A stretch of DNA of 64,000 nucleotides from the NCBI GenBank assembly GCA_023853785.1, contig JAJIRX010000180.1:20488-84487 (forward strand), given 5' to 3'. A program made the position numbers and the translations under genes. The notes under the pieces were generated by a model. It worked only from the letters and a program-made list of their open reading frames with translations, was not told the origin of the DNA and made no database searches. This DNA is from Psilocybe azurescens. Lineage: Eukaryota > Basidiomycota > Agaricomycetes > Agaricales > Agrocybaceae. Positions within the stretch are counted from its first letter, which is position 1; each line of letters begins with the position of its first letter. Positions 1 to 11,706 of this stretch are shown piece after piece.

Positions 1-1595
1 GTCTGTCAATTTTCCTCAACATCTATACGACTACAGACATTGTGTGGAGAATAACGCCGATGTCCCACAAGATCTTGGGCAGACAAATAGCGCAGAAGTA
101 CACGGGCATAGCCTCGCTCTTGATCGAGGGTGCTGCCTCTACTCTGTATTCGGGATAGTCATGGTTGTTCCACATGGACTCGAGCATCCAACAGCACCTG
201 CCTTTGGTTAAGCTTGGGCAAAGTTGGCGGTGAGCACTCATTTTTGACATCCTGATATTTCGTAAGTTTTATAAATAGAAACTGTCAGGCGATATGTCCT
301 CAGCTCATTATGTTGAGATTGTCTTCAGACACGGGATGAAATGAGGATACAGTTGCACGAGTGGCATTCAGAGCGACATCATATTTGCGACAACAGAAAA
401 TGTACAGGTTCAAGGGTAGCCAGAGCACACCAGTGGACCTGCTCCTAAGGACCGGTAACTAGTGGACTGCATCGACTCGAGCTTCGGGGTACAGATTAAA
501 ATTAGAAGGCCATGCATGCCAAGCGCAATAGAGCGCAATGTGCTATGGCCCCGAGTCATCCCGTCATATATTACAGCAACCGGATGCTGCGCTGCTCTGA
601 TCATTCCATCCATTTTCTAGAGAAAACGATAATAAACTGATCTTATCATCGAACTATCGATGGACTCTCCGAGGTCTGGACACCTTTTGAGTAGCATTGA
701 TTCTTAGTACCATTTGTCACTTAGCAGTGAGAAAGACCCTTGATCTAATCTACGCAGATAACTGCATTGGCACGGAGCTCTCCAGCTATTCATAAGTTCT
801 TAACCTCTCTAAGTTAGCTCAGTATCATCACGAAGAACGGGGTAGACGTTCTCAAATTGTTGCTACACACATATTTGTCATGACATCTCTTCCTTGTCTA
901 TAAACAGACCACCGATATCCATTCTGATGTTCGGGATTGAGTTGACATACCTCCATGAGACCTTCATGGCAGAAAAGGGTCCAATTGGCACAAATTTCTT
1001 CCATTCCCATTTGTACACAAGGAGATAAGGTATTAAAATTTTCCTGGATACACACGATAGGGCGATGTCGATTATCATCGAGGGTGGGTACCGGTTTTTG
1101 AAAGGTAGATGTGAGTATGAACTTAATGAATGGTCAGGCGAGGCAGCTCCAGCGATCACATTGGTGGCGTGACCTTAATAGGAGCGGACCGCAGCATGCG
1201 GCGGTACTAGACAGTCTTAGTACCGTTCCTGATGCCTCGAGGCACAGCTAAAGAATGAGGATTGTGGTCTGAGATATTCGGGGAGGCAGTGCTGACGCGT
1301 TGTCTTGACTCACAACCAGTACATTGTTCAGTGCTGTCTAGCATAAAGTATCGACATTGGACGGCCCACATATCCTCATTACGCCTTGCCGATTACCCCT
1401 TATCGACCTCTTGAGTCTCGGGCCCGGGGCCGCATTCCTAGTCATCCCCAAAATACTGTGCTAAACGCAAGTCACACAGCGTAATTGTTCACATAACGTA
1501 TTCTCACAGTATCTAAGGACTTAATACATCTTTGACTTATGCTTCGGGTCTCTCTCTAACTACCACCATCATCACCAGTTCATCATCCGTTACCC
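1..1595. other. No gene recognised
   Basis: I could assign no protein to this stretch. Two short minus-strand frames (about 23-250 and 878-1159, 75 and 93 codons) have a protein-like composition, but they show no motif I know and I could not join them by splice sites. They may be exons of an unrecognised minus-strand gene running off the left edge. The last 100 bases before 1596 are pyrimidine-rich, as is common just upstream of fungal start codons. Confidence 0.4.
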
Positions 1596-4500
1596 ATGGA
1601 TGCATTCAAGTCTCTCATTCAGCCCCTGGTTGGGGGACATGGAGGCTCTTCCGTTATTGATGGCATGAAGCTCGTCGTTCTCGGCGGCACAGTCGAGACA
1701 GCCAGACGAGTATCCAGTTCCGCCTGGTACGTTGATCTTTTCTTTCAATGCTATCAAATCTCACTCCATCACTCTTCGTACAGGTCACATTTCGTGAACT
1801 GTGAGTGGCAATCACCTTCTCAGCCTTGCAGCTATACTGCAGTGTGTACTCGTATGAGTCATACTGTGTAATAGTAGCGCTGTGTCAATTGTTTGCCATG
1901 TATCAACCTATTGACTTCAATTCCACAGCATTCTTCCTCACCGCTCACTTCAGCGAAGAGGACTTTCCATATGACTGGCTCATGTTGTGGCTTTCGCGTC
2001 GACCTGAGTGGCAACGCTCGCGCGAGTTCGAAACCACGACGCGCACCGCCGGTCCTGGAGGAGCTGCTTCTTCTCATTACTCCGCAGAAGACGCTGATTG
2101 GGATCAGTGGGAAGTGGCCGAATCAAGTGGCTCAGGCGGCTGGGACCCCGATAGCGAGAGTCGACCAAAAACGAGGGTGGTTTTTCAACCGACGTATGAC
2201 ACCACACACACCATCTTCTATCGTGGGCACTGGCTCCGCGTTCGGCGGGGCAGGAAGCAGGAGGGATCAGAGATGCTGTCGATTAGGTTAGCCGCCCGCT
2301 TTACACCCCTAAACATACGCTGACCAATTTTGATTTCCGCCAGTGTGGTTGCACGTTCAAATGCTATCCTGAAGCAGCTCGTATTACAAGCGAAGAAGGA
2401 GTACGAAGCCGAAGCAGTGCACCGCATCCAAATTTACTTTGCCGACGCGCATGGATCGTGGAGATGGACTGATTCACGTCACAAGCGCCCACTATCAAGC
2501 ATTGTGCTGAACCCAGGGGTCAAGGAAATGCTTGTGGATGATGCACGTGATTTCCTGAAAAGTGAAAAGGTATGTTTTCTTTCTCCTCACTTCCTTCGAT
2601 CCTTCAACAACGAAAACATATTCTTACTAACTTTTTCCAACGGTCAGTGGTATGCAGACCGTGGTATACCGTTCCGGCGCGGTTACCTCCTACACGGAGT
2701 ACCAGGATCCGGCAAATCCTCTTTGATTCATGCCTTAGCCGGCCAGCTCCAGCTAGACATCTATGTCGTTTCGCTATCGGCATCATGGATCTCTGATAAC
2801 ACGCTTACCGCCTTAATGGGCCGTGTGCCTGCCCGTTGTGTGCTTCTACTTGAAGATCTGGATGCCGCCTTCGTAAGAAGCACCAATCGCGAGGATGACA
2901 ACCTAGACGATCTAGGATCTGGGGATAATCAGCAAGGAGGCTCAGGCCTCGATATGCACGCCTTCCCCGGCTACGGCGGGGGCATTGGGGTGGCATGGGC
3001 GGCCTCAGAAGACGATACGGAAGGTCCAGTGGTTTGTCAGATATGAACACTCTCAGCTTGAGTGGTCTGTTAAACGCTTTGGATGGCGTGGCTGCGTCTG
3101 AGGGCCGGTTATTGTTTGCGTGAGTTTTGAAACATCGCATCTGTTTGCATATCGAGGTGCAACGACTGATGCATCTTTCAGAACTACGAATCACCTCGAG
3201 CGCCTGGATCCTGCGCTATCGCGCCCAGGTCGAATGGATGTCTGGGTTGAATTCAAGAATGCGTCTAAGTGGCAAGCTGAGGCGTTATTCCGCAACTTCT
3301 TCCCCTGCGAAGAGGAGGAGGAAGCCATTCCCGACAACGACCCCGAGCTCGAAGGTCTCGACATCGACTCTAACGTGCAGGTGCAAGACAAGGACGGGAA
3401 TGTACGAACGTATGTCCCTACCGAACCACGTGCGAAAGCATCCTCCAGCGGAAAGAAAAATGAGGGATTCAATGGGAAGGGCGACGAGCTCGTCCCACCC
3501 TCGTTATGGTCTCTCTCCACCAGCATCGCCTCGTCTGCTTCATCCCTCATTTCGGGCTCGATTCCCTCGTCAGCCTCTATGATGGCATCAGGGGCCACGT
3601 CTCCGATGTTGAGCTCGCCATCGGAATCTATGTCTCCTCCGCTCCCACGCACCTTCTCTGGGTCCCCGATCCCTGACTCACCCTCATCTAATCCCATTGC
3701 CTTGGACAAGGACCAGTTCGGAGCCACAAATACCGCCTACCTCCCCCCGCCACCCGATGCATCCCTTACCAAAGTGAAGGCATTGGACAGGAAGACGCTC
3801 GCCACCCTTGCGAAACGCTTCGCCGACGGCCTGCCGGAGGATGAATTCAGCGTTGCTGGGCTTCAAGGATGTGAGTACCCTTCTTGATTATACTTCAGGC
3901 GCAGAGACGTTTGGTGTAATAACTTGCTTATGTTGTTGTCTTCTGCAGATCTGTTGAAACATAAAGCTCAGCCTGAGGCAGCTGCGAATGGTGTTGAGGA
4001 CTGGGTGAAGGGTGAACGTGAGATGCGCGAGAGACTTAAGCGCGAGAAAGAGGCACGAGAGGTTAGAGAGAAGGCGCAGGTCAGTATCGTTTTATCTCAT
4101 GTCTCACTCATGTCTCATTCTTTGTTACCATTTCTTACAGCGCGAGAAACGTCGTAAAGAAGCGCAGGAGAAAGATAAATTGAAGAAAGCTCAAGATAAG
4201 AAAGACCAGGAACTGGAGAAAGTCAAGAAGCTCATTGCAGAGAAAGAGAAGGAAGAGGAGCTGGAGAAGATGAGGCAGCAGCTAAAGGATAAGGAGGCGG
4301 CGAAGAAGAAGAAAAAGAAGGATGGAAAAAAGAAGGCCAAAGCAAAAGCGAAAGAGGAAGAGGAGAAGGAAAAAGCATCCGACGCAGAGGACAAGAAGAG
4401 CGAGAGCGAAGCGACAGACGACAAGTCGAAGCCTACCGACAAAGAGGAGGAAGTCAAAAAGAGCCAGAAAACCTCCAAAAAAAGGCGTGAAGGCGGAGAA

Positions 4501-4735
4501 GAAAGAGGACGACACTGTCAAGGACACGGAGAAGGAGAAGGAGAAAGATAAGGAGGAAAAGACGACGAAGAAGAAGACCAAGGAGGAGAAGAAAATCGAG
4601 TCTGAAAGCGACGACAGCGACTCTGACTCTGACTCTGACTCCGACTCCGACTCGTCATCATCCTCAGCATCTTCGAAGTCCTCGAAGTCTTCAAAAAACG
4701 CTCCCTGGCAAAGAGGCGTCAATAACGTACAGTGA
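1596..4735 (+). CDS. BCS1-like AAA ATPase (reading frame broken)
   Basis: An AAA ATPase of the mitochondrial chaperone BCS1 class, which moves folded Rieske protein across the inner membrane; basidiomycetes carry many BCS1-like paralogues, so the substrate here is unknown. Exons by splice sites and phase: 1596-1726, 1784-1800, 1929-2286, 2344-2569, 2648-3119, 3182-3870, 3949-4079, 4141 onward. The N-terminus has a hydrophobic segment (residues about 20-35) and the BCS1_N region (SFFLTAHFSEEDFPYDWLML). The ATPase core shows Walker A GVPGSGKSS (near 2700), Walker B LLLEDLDAAF, sensor LLFATTNH and the arginine region DPALSRPGRMD. A long Ser/Pro insert follows, then a Lys/Glu-rich coiled tail with an Asp-Ser run. 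Two one-base frame breaks are visible: in the G-rich stretch 2978-2990 and at A7 4477-4483. Without the second correction the frame stops at 4549-4551; with it, it reaches 4735. I infer assembly error rather than gene death. Confidence 0.85.
4619..4657 (+). repeat. Asp-Ser-coding hexanucleotide microsatellite
   Basis: Tandem GACTCT/GACTCC units that encode an alternating Ser-Asp run in the tail of the BCS1-like protein. Such runs change length easily and make the tail end of this gene model uncertain. Confidence 0.8.
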
Positions 4736-6064
4736 TGACGAAGGAGAGAACCTGCCTCCTCCCCTTCCGACCTTCGTTTCTCCTCAGCCCGGCTCCAAAT
4801 GGTCATTCCCCCTCCTCCTCAATCGGGTTGGGCAGCGGAGCCCTGGATACCGTCTTCGTCTTCGTCCTGGAGCGATGGGTCATGACTAGATGGCAACGAA
4901 GGACAAGAAAAGCTTTCCGGCTTGCCAAATTCCAATCCCAATCACAAGTCGCCTTCGGACTCTTCCAACCATCATAGATCCTTATTATCGTCCCCACATT
5001 CCTCAAATTTCACATTTTCAATATCCTCAAGTGACTCTCTCCATATTGTTTCCTCTTCGTCCTCGCCTGAGACCGTACCCGAAGCTGAAATTGGCGCCAC
5101 ACAGTCTATCGCCAAGGTCGTCCTGGCTTCATCATTTACTCAACAATTCCCCCCTCATATCTACGCTCAACGTCAGTTCATTTCTCCAAATATATGTCAT
5201 CCAACTCTATGCGATACTCCTTCAACTTTTCGGTCTCACTGCTTGATTCACGACAGTCATTTGTGTTCTGCTCTCACTTGTATCTATTGACAGTATCTCT
5301 CTTTCGACCGGTTGCTTGTGTTCACGTCACCAACATGGTCAATCTAACCACATTCATGCTATGCCTTCCACTTCGGTGACATTCTTTTCCATGGCCGAGC
5401 TTTACCTGGATGTATTTCCTAACGGTTTCCTTATTTTTGCGCACCTGTAACATCCAATGTACAATCGTCACTTACCATCATCTCTTATATCTATCTACTG
5501 TCATCGTTTTCTGTCTCAGTATACATTGAAGTGTCTCTCTCCTGGGCAATCTCAGGTGCAGCCAGTCTGCTTGATATGCGGCAGTATTCTTGAAAAAAAA
5601 GCTTTCCTTGAAACTGATCACTATTGATCACCGGACCCTAGCCAAAAACGAATTCGACTATCCATGGTGTGGGCTATGATGAAATTCTTATTCGAAGGTG
5701 CGAGTATGAATGAAGTCGGCTGGTACATACGTGTCATTTAGAGTGTCATTACGTTGCGCGTGCCCCTTCAAGCCCTCGCATATGTTCGTGTTGGTTCAAT
5801 CCGAACCTTCTGTTCGCAAATTAAGGTGCCCAAAAATGCACTATCGATCGACATGTGACCCCAAAATATCGGAGAACATAACCAAGATATGAGCCCCTCT
5901 TCGGTGCCATCCATTCTTGTCCCGATTCGTGCATGTTATGTAGGATAGAGCGTTGAATAAATGGTACCGGTTTCAAACCGAACATACAGATAAAATGGCT
6001 TCGTTATTTCTCTTTGCTTCGCTTCAATCTATTACCCCACTTGTTTCCCGCAAATCAATAAATC
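4736..6064. other. Intergenic; possible extended tail of the upstream gene
   Basis: The first 150 bases still look coding if the frame is shifted again at about 4690-4700 and at about 4806-4815: the text reads SDDEGENLPPPLPTF and then a Pro/Trp-rich end stopping at TGA 4883-4885. A Ser-rich open stretch in the same frame continues to about 5290, but it may be chance. From about 5300 to 6064 I see no gene; an AT-rich promoter-like area precedes the start at 6065. Confidence 0.45.
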
Positions 6065-8620
6065 ATGGCCAATGTTCCCGAGACTCCTCTTCCCACACTT
6101 GATCGGCTAGGCGTCGCGTCGGTTGCCCCCGATTTGGATGTCAAACAAGTCGCTCAGGACTGGCTGTCTTCCTTCTCCCAAGCCGCCACGGCTGGTGATG
6201 TCAGCGCTATTGTATCTCTTCTCCTTCCTGATGCGTTCTGGCGCGACATGCTGGCCCTCACCTGGGATATGCGAACCTTTTCTGGAAAGGAGAAGATTGC
6301 GAAATTCTAACGGATCGCCTGGGCCTTTCTAAACTGCACAACGTGAAGCTCAGGGAGCAATTTGTGGCCCTACAGCAACCCTACCCGGATTTGGCCTGGG
6401 TAAGCCTTATGTTCGACTTCGCGACGGACGTTGGACAGGCTTCGGGTATAGCACGCTTGGTACCGACTGCGAGTGGAGAATGGAAAGCTCATGTCGTGTT
6501 TACCAATCTTGAGGGTTTGACTAAATTTCCAGAGAAGACTGGGCCTTTGAGAAACATGGAACCAAACCATGGGAAGTGGGAAGCACAGCGGAAACGCGAA
6601 GTAGACTTCGTCGACCAGGACCCACTGGTGTTGGTCATCGGAGGTGGGCAAAGTGGACTGGAGATTGCTGCCCGACTCAAGTATCTGGACATACCTTCCT
6701 TGATCGTGGAAAGGAACCCTAGAATCGGTGATAACTGGAGGAACAGGTATGATGCACTCTGCCTCCACGATCCTATCTGTGAGTGTTCTGTTTAAATGTT
6801 CTAGTCTTTCCATCATTTCATGTATTTCGAGGGTATGACCACATGCCTTATATCCCGTTAGTGTTCATTGGTTTTCTAGCGCGTTATAATGCCATGATTT
6901 TAATGGAATTATAACCGACCTTTTCAGATTCCCGTCGACTTGGCCCGTGTATACTCCAGCTCAGAAAGTGCGTTTATACCTTAATAAACAACTCCTCACT
7001 CTGAACACGCATTTATAGCTCGCAAACTGGCTTGAATCTTACGCAGATTCTCTCGAACTAAACGTTTGGACGTCTTCCACTATTTTAGAGGTTAAACATA
7101 ATTTTGCAACCTCGAAATGGCACGTCAGGATCAACCGCGCAGATGGCACCGAGAGGAAATTTGTCGTGAACCATATCGTATTCGGTACGGGCCTTGGGAG
7201 TGGCGTGGCAAATACGCCTTCCTACCCGGGAATGGTGGATCGTTTTCATTTTATGGTAAAAATTCCACGGCTAAAGTTGGATATAGGATAGATTCAAAGG
7301 TCAAATTCTCCATTCGAGTCAACATAAGCGCGCGTTGGATCACAAAGGAAAGAAGATCGTCGTTGTGGGCGCTTGCACTTCCGGTTCGTTTCAAACTCCA
7401 ATAAGACGTACCGGCGTGCTATGGTCGTACTTAAAAACCAAATTTAGCGCACGACATTTCTCAAGATTATCAACAACACGGAATTGGTGAGTGGGGTGTA
7501 TAACGGAAGTACTCCAGACACTAAATAATCTTCCCCGACACCAGACGTAACGATGTTCCAACGTGGTTCAACTTACATTATGTCAACGAAAAACGGATGG
7601 GAGACAATCATGAAAGGTATGTTACCATTCTTCCGTGGTCTTATATCAACTGAGCCAATGAGCAATTCTAGGGGGTTACTGGGAAGGTGGACCTCCGGCT
7701 GACATTATGGATCGATTGAATGCATCATTCCCACATCACATGTCCACTATTCTGAACCAAAGGCAGACAAAACGTATCGCGGAGCTCGACAAGTAAGACA
7801 AAAATCATTGGCAGTCTTTTCCGGTCAATCATGAAAGCTGACAACTCCTGTACGTATAGAGATTTACTTGACTCGCTCCATAAGGTCGGCTTCCGCACGA
7901 ATCTGGGACTTAAAGGTACTGGCTTTGGGCTTTTGGCATGGAGCAAAGCAGGAGGATATTACCTCGGTGAGTGAATAAATCTCCATACATAATAGTCTTA
8001 TATATCCCTATCTTCTCCTGATAGATACTGGGGCCAGCAAACTTATTGCTGAAGGCAAGATTAAGTTGAAGACCGATAGCACCATTTCTAGCTTTACGGA
8101 GACAAGCATCAAATTCGAAAATGGATCAGAACTCTCTGCTGACGTCGTAGTTTTCTCTACAGGGTAGGTTTATTCTTTTCAATGCCAAGATACGATCACG
8201 TATGTTTGATGCATCTAGCGTCGGAACACCCATCGAACATGTTCACAGGGTGTGCGGTGAAGAAGATTGCTAATAAATGCAGACCTATTTGGGGACTCAA
8301 CGAAGAAGGCGAGATAAACGGTGCCTGGAGGGATCTAGGGGTCCCAGGCTTGTGGTATATGATGGGTGTGTCCTCGATATCTACGCGTTCCTTTGTTCCA
8401 CGCAACCACTGGACCACCGCTCACTCCGAAGTTTGTTACCTCTTATTATAGGTAACCTCGCACTTTGTCGGTTCCATTCAACGCATTTGGCCCTTCGTGA
8501 GTAGTATTAAACTCCATCTAGAGCTGTATGTCGTAAGATGACTTCTCTTCAAAAGAAATTAAGGCAATCGAGGAAGGCGTTCTTACTTCTCGATACGAGC
8601 CTTGGAGCGTGAAGGCCTGA
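6065..8620 (+). CDS. Flavin monooxygenase with N-terminal NTF2-like domain (two frame breaks)
   Basis: A predicted FAD/NAD(P)H-dependent monooxygenase of the FMO/Baeyer-Villiger type common in fungal secondary metabolism; the substrate cannot be told. Residues about 1-120 form an NTF2/SnoaL-like region (WLSSFSQAATAGDVSAIVSL). The FAD-binding Rossmann motif GGGQSGLEIAARL comes next, then WYDHMPYIPFPSTWP, a second nucleotide-binding strand (KIVVVGACTS) and a C-terminal GLWYMMGNLALCRF block. Exons from splice phase: 6065-6778, 6832-6856, 6928-6967, 7019-7234, 7287-7383, 7448-7486, 7545-7616, 7672-7792, 7860-7966, 8025-8163, a further exon ending at 8365, 8452-8496 and 8556-8620. The exon at 6832 would use a non-standard GAG acceptor. 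The frame breaks at 6305-6308 (one base missing, premature TAA) and near 8258-8266 (one extra base). Conservation on both sides of each break argues for assembly indels, but a recent pseudogene cannot be excluded. Confidence 0.82.
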
Positions 8621-9777
8621 AGTCGAGATATATCCAGAGTAAATGTGCCGATTGTACCCCCATTACCCAACTTTTTACTGTACCTCGTCCCTTCATGCTC
8701 GCTCGATGACCCTTACCTTTACTGCTTTAAATTGGTTACAATATTCGACGGGAATCTGATTATATGCTTTCACCTCTACTGAGTATTTACCTTCACATAA
8801 GATCCACAAGTGCTTCTAAGTTCCTAGTTGATCTTCTGTGGTGATTATGATGTAAGTGTGAGTTATAATGGACGCAGCTGGGCACTTGGGACTGTCCGAA
8901 ACTGTATGGGACTCGTATTACAGATACTATCCGGACCTCGCGACTCAGGCTGACTCGAGCTGACTCGGGAGAACACCTGTACATGCGATCGTTTATGCGG
9001 GCACAACATACAGATATACATCAGATAAAACCATCAGATCTAGCTTGTTATTCTGCTCGACGAGAACCATTCTTTGGGACGTCCTTTTGGCGGTGCTGGC
9101 AACGATGTATCTTCTTGTACTTTATTTGCCGTTCGATGGGCGTTTGGAGAGGTTTGAAGTTTTGCTTCTCATTTGAAATTGTAGTAAAAGACGGGCAAGA
9201 TAATGAAACAAATAATGTCTTGGTAGAGCTTGGCCGATATCGGGTATGGATATATTATCGGGCGACTACTAGTATTGCTGGGATTTGGATGGGATAATAG
9301 TGAAGAAAACCCTCATTCTTGCTCGTTCTATTTCATCTATGTATTTAGGATGGGCATTGAATTGTCTACTCTGAGACCTGTACCACTTCGACAAGGCGCA
9401 TGTGAAAATTCAAGGCTGTGGGCTCCAGCCCGACATTCGCTCTTAGTACTGATATAAGAACAGTCCTGATTGGCCTTGGAGAAGCTTGGAGGAATCTCTG
9501 TTGTCATGATCTTCGAGAAGTGATGCTCGGTTATATCCCAATTGAAATTCCCTTATTTTCCATCAACACAGTGAAAACTATAAAAGTCTGCCATTTGGGA
9601 ATGGTTTCTACACGGTTCTCGCTGGTCGATTTCCCCAACAAATTCAACTTCAAGGTGAGCATTCTGCCATTTCTGCCAGGCTGCGATGGTGCTAACGTTG
9701 TCTTGGTGTCTTCTTAGGTGCTGTGCGCCTAAATCTACTCAATTAATTTGCATATTCTATCCAACATTTTTACGACC
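8621..9777. other. Intergenic, no gene seen
   Basis: Short open frames on the plus strand here have no recognisable motif. The last 200 bases are AT-rich and precede the start of the metalloprotease gene at 9778. Confidence 0.5.
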
Positions 9778-11347
9778 ATGTTCTACCCTTCCTACGCTAC
9801 ACTTGCAGTTGCTGCTGTCCTTTCTTTACAGTGTATGTCATTTTTATCCTAAAGTCTTGCCACGAATCTAAACATAATTATTCGAAGCTGTCCTGGCTGC
9901 TCCTATGCCTATGGAAGCCAAGATCGGGGACGGTGACCATAAAGCAAAAGTCGTCGAGACTATGCCTGTTGGTGAGTCAAATGTATTTTATTTCCGCATC
10001 TTACGCGATATTGACTATATTCAACCAGTCAACCAGAAGCTCAAGAACATGAAGGCCGTCATCAACTTACCTGACGCACAGGCAAAGGCCCATCCGGCGA
10101 CTGTAAAGGCATTCGGCAAAAACGCGAACGTTGCAGAAATTAGGAAGAATATCAACACCCTAGACAGTTCGAAGATCATGATTCCTCACACCGACGCGGA
10201 ACCTATTCTGACTCAAGGAGGGACCTATCCTAATGGCCACATCAAGTTTGGTTCCGCATTTTTACTCGTCGGACAAGAACACTCGCGCTGGAACGATTAT
10301 TCACGAAGCCAGCCACGCAAAGATCGGCACAGTCGACCATTTCAAAGCCGATGGGAAGCCTGGAGGGAAAGGGGATCCTTATGTCGGATGTATGTTCTTT
10401 TTTATTATCCATAATTATTCATCTGAGCATTCTGCCGATATCCAACAGACAAGGATAGTCATATGCCTCATTTGAATGCCCATCACTCCGACCAGATGCA
10501 TCACAACGCAGATGGGTACCGCGTATTCGGCGACGAATGCCCCCACGTCGCCCGAAGAGCACTGGCTGAGCCTCATCCCGTTGTTGTACGTCATGATCTA
10601 CACTGTAATGTCGGTATGTACTGACCAGTTTATAAAGCGACGTGAACTCCTTCGCCGTGCTGCTAAGGCTTGCGCCTGGAAGCCCAAGTCGAAGGCCGCT
10701 GCAACAAAGGAGACTGCCAAGAAAGCCGCCGTCAAGCCCAAAGGTTCTCAGAAATCTGTCGTTGCCAAAAAGCCTCTCAACGCCGCCAAGTCCGCCTCCA
10801 AGTCGACAAAGGGTGCCCGCGTCCCCGTCGACAAGAAGAAAAACTGCTGTGGGTGCAAAATTGAACGCCGTCAGCAAGTCGTCCAAGACCCACAAGCCCG
10901 TCAGCGCCAAAACTGCTTCCAAGCCTGCCGCCAACGCGAAGTCTGTCAAGGCTGTCAAGAAGCCTGTTCAACAATCCAAGACTCTCCGAAAGTCCAATAC
11001 CGTCAATGGACACAAAGCCGCCCCAAAGCCCGTCCAACACTCTGCGAAAGAAGCTCGTCGTAAAGGCGTCTACCGCTAAGTCTGTCAAGGCCGTCAAGAA
11101 GTCTGTTCAACAAACCAAGACGCCTCGGAAGTCCAATACCGTCAATGGACACAAAGCTGCTGCGAAGCCCGTTCAGCACTCCAAAGTAGCCAAGCCCCGT
11201 ATCGTCAAAGCCGCAGCCAAGCCCGTCAAAGCCGCAAAGCCCGCCGCAAAGAAACCTGTCGTAGCGCCCAAGGTCCACAAGGCTGCTCCTGCCAAAGCTG
11301 CTGCAAAGCCTGCCGCCAAAGCCGTCCCTAAAGGAAAGAAGAAGTAG
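9778..11347 (+). CDS. Secreted M35-like (aspzincin-type) metalloprotease with Lys/Ala-rich tail; three frame breaks
   Basis: Probable zinc endopeptidase secreted by the fungus. Exons: 9778-9832, 9888-9971, 10029-10389, 10449-10585, 10638-11347; phases agree at every junction. The first exon encodes a signal-like peptide (MFYPSYATLAVAAVLSLQ). The catalytic core reads GTIIHEASHAKIGTVDHF: an HExxH at 10302-10316 followed by GTxDH, as in M35 enzymes, and later NADGYRVFGDE, like the NADxY block of that family. The C-terminal 230 residues are unusual: Lys/Ala/Pro-rich, histone-H1-like and internally duplicated. One-base excesses at T5 10259-10263, A5 10839-10843 and AAA 11047-11049 each break the frame; removing one base at each restores one continuous protein ending at TAG 11345-11347. 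The family assignment rests on the motifs only. Confidence 0.72.
10942..11181 (+). repeat. Two 101-bp direct repeats in the protease tail
   Basis: Copies at 10942-11042 and 11081-11181 are nearly identical and each encodes a KSVKAVKK...KSNTVNGHKAA-type module. The spacing of 139 bases is not a multiple of three, which by itself points to the one-base excess at 11047-11049. Confidence 0.85.
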
Positions 11348-11706
11348 ATTACGTTCCTCACATTTAGTTGTATAAGTGTGCTTTATTCCGAATATTATCA
11401 CATTCGACTCAATTCTAAGACTTGTGGGATTCATTGATTCGAATTTTTGCATTTCAAGTTGTTATATAGTTGACATATACTCCGCCATAATAAATTGAAG
11501 CCTGAATGAGGTCAACAAGGTCGACTTGATTTGATCGGCAATACAGAGTCAAATAATGGATGTGTCGTTAGTATTCGTGAATGTATTCGTGCTGTCATAT
11601 ACAACGTAATATGTCCACCTGGAAAGTCATTGCAGAAGAAAAATAAAGAGATTTCTGCGAGCATGCTGGGATTGAAGGAAACATAAAAACAACGAACGGG
11701 GTATCT
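11348..11706. other. Convergent intergenic region
   Basis: Lies between two genes that point at each other. It is AT-rich, with candidate 3' UTR sequence for both sides and no coding signal. Confidence 0.6.

Noticed and set aside
4191..4806. Long minus-strand open frames rich in Ser/Phe/Leu
   Set aside because: They are the antisense of the Lys/Glu- and Asp/Ser-coding tail of the BCS1-like gene; low complexity keeps the opposite strand open.
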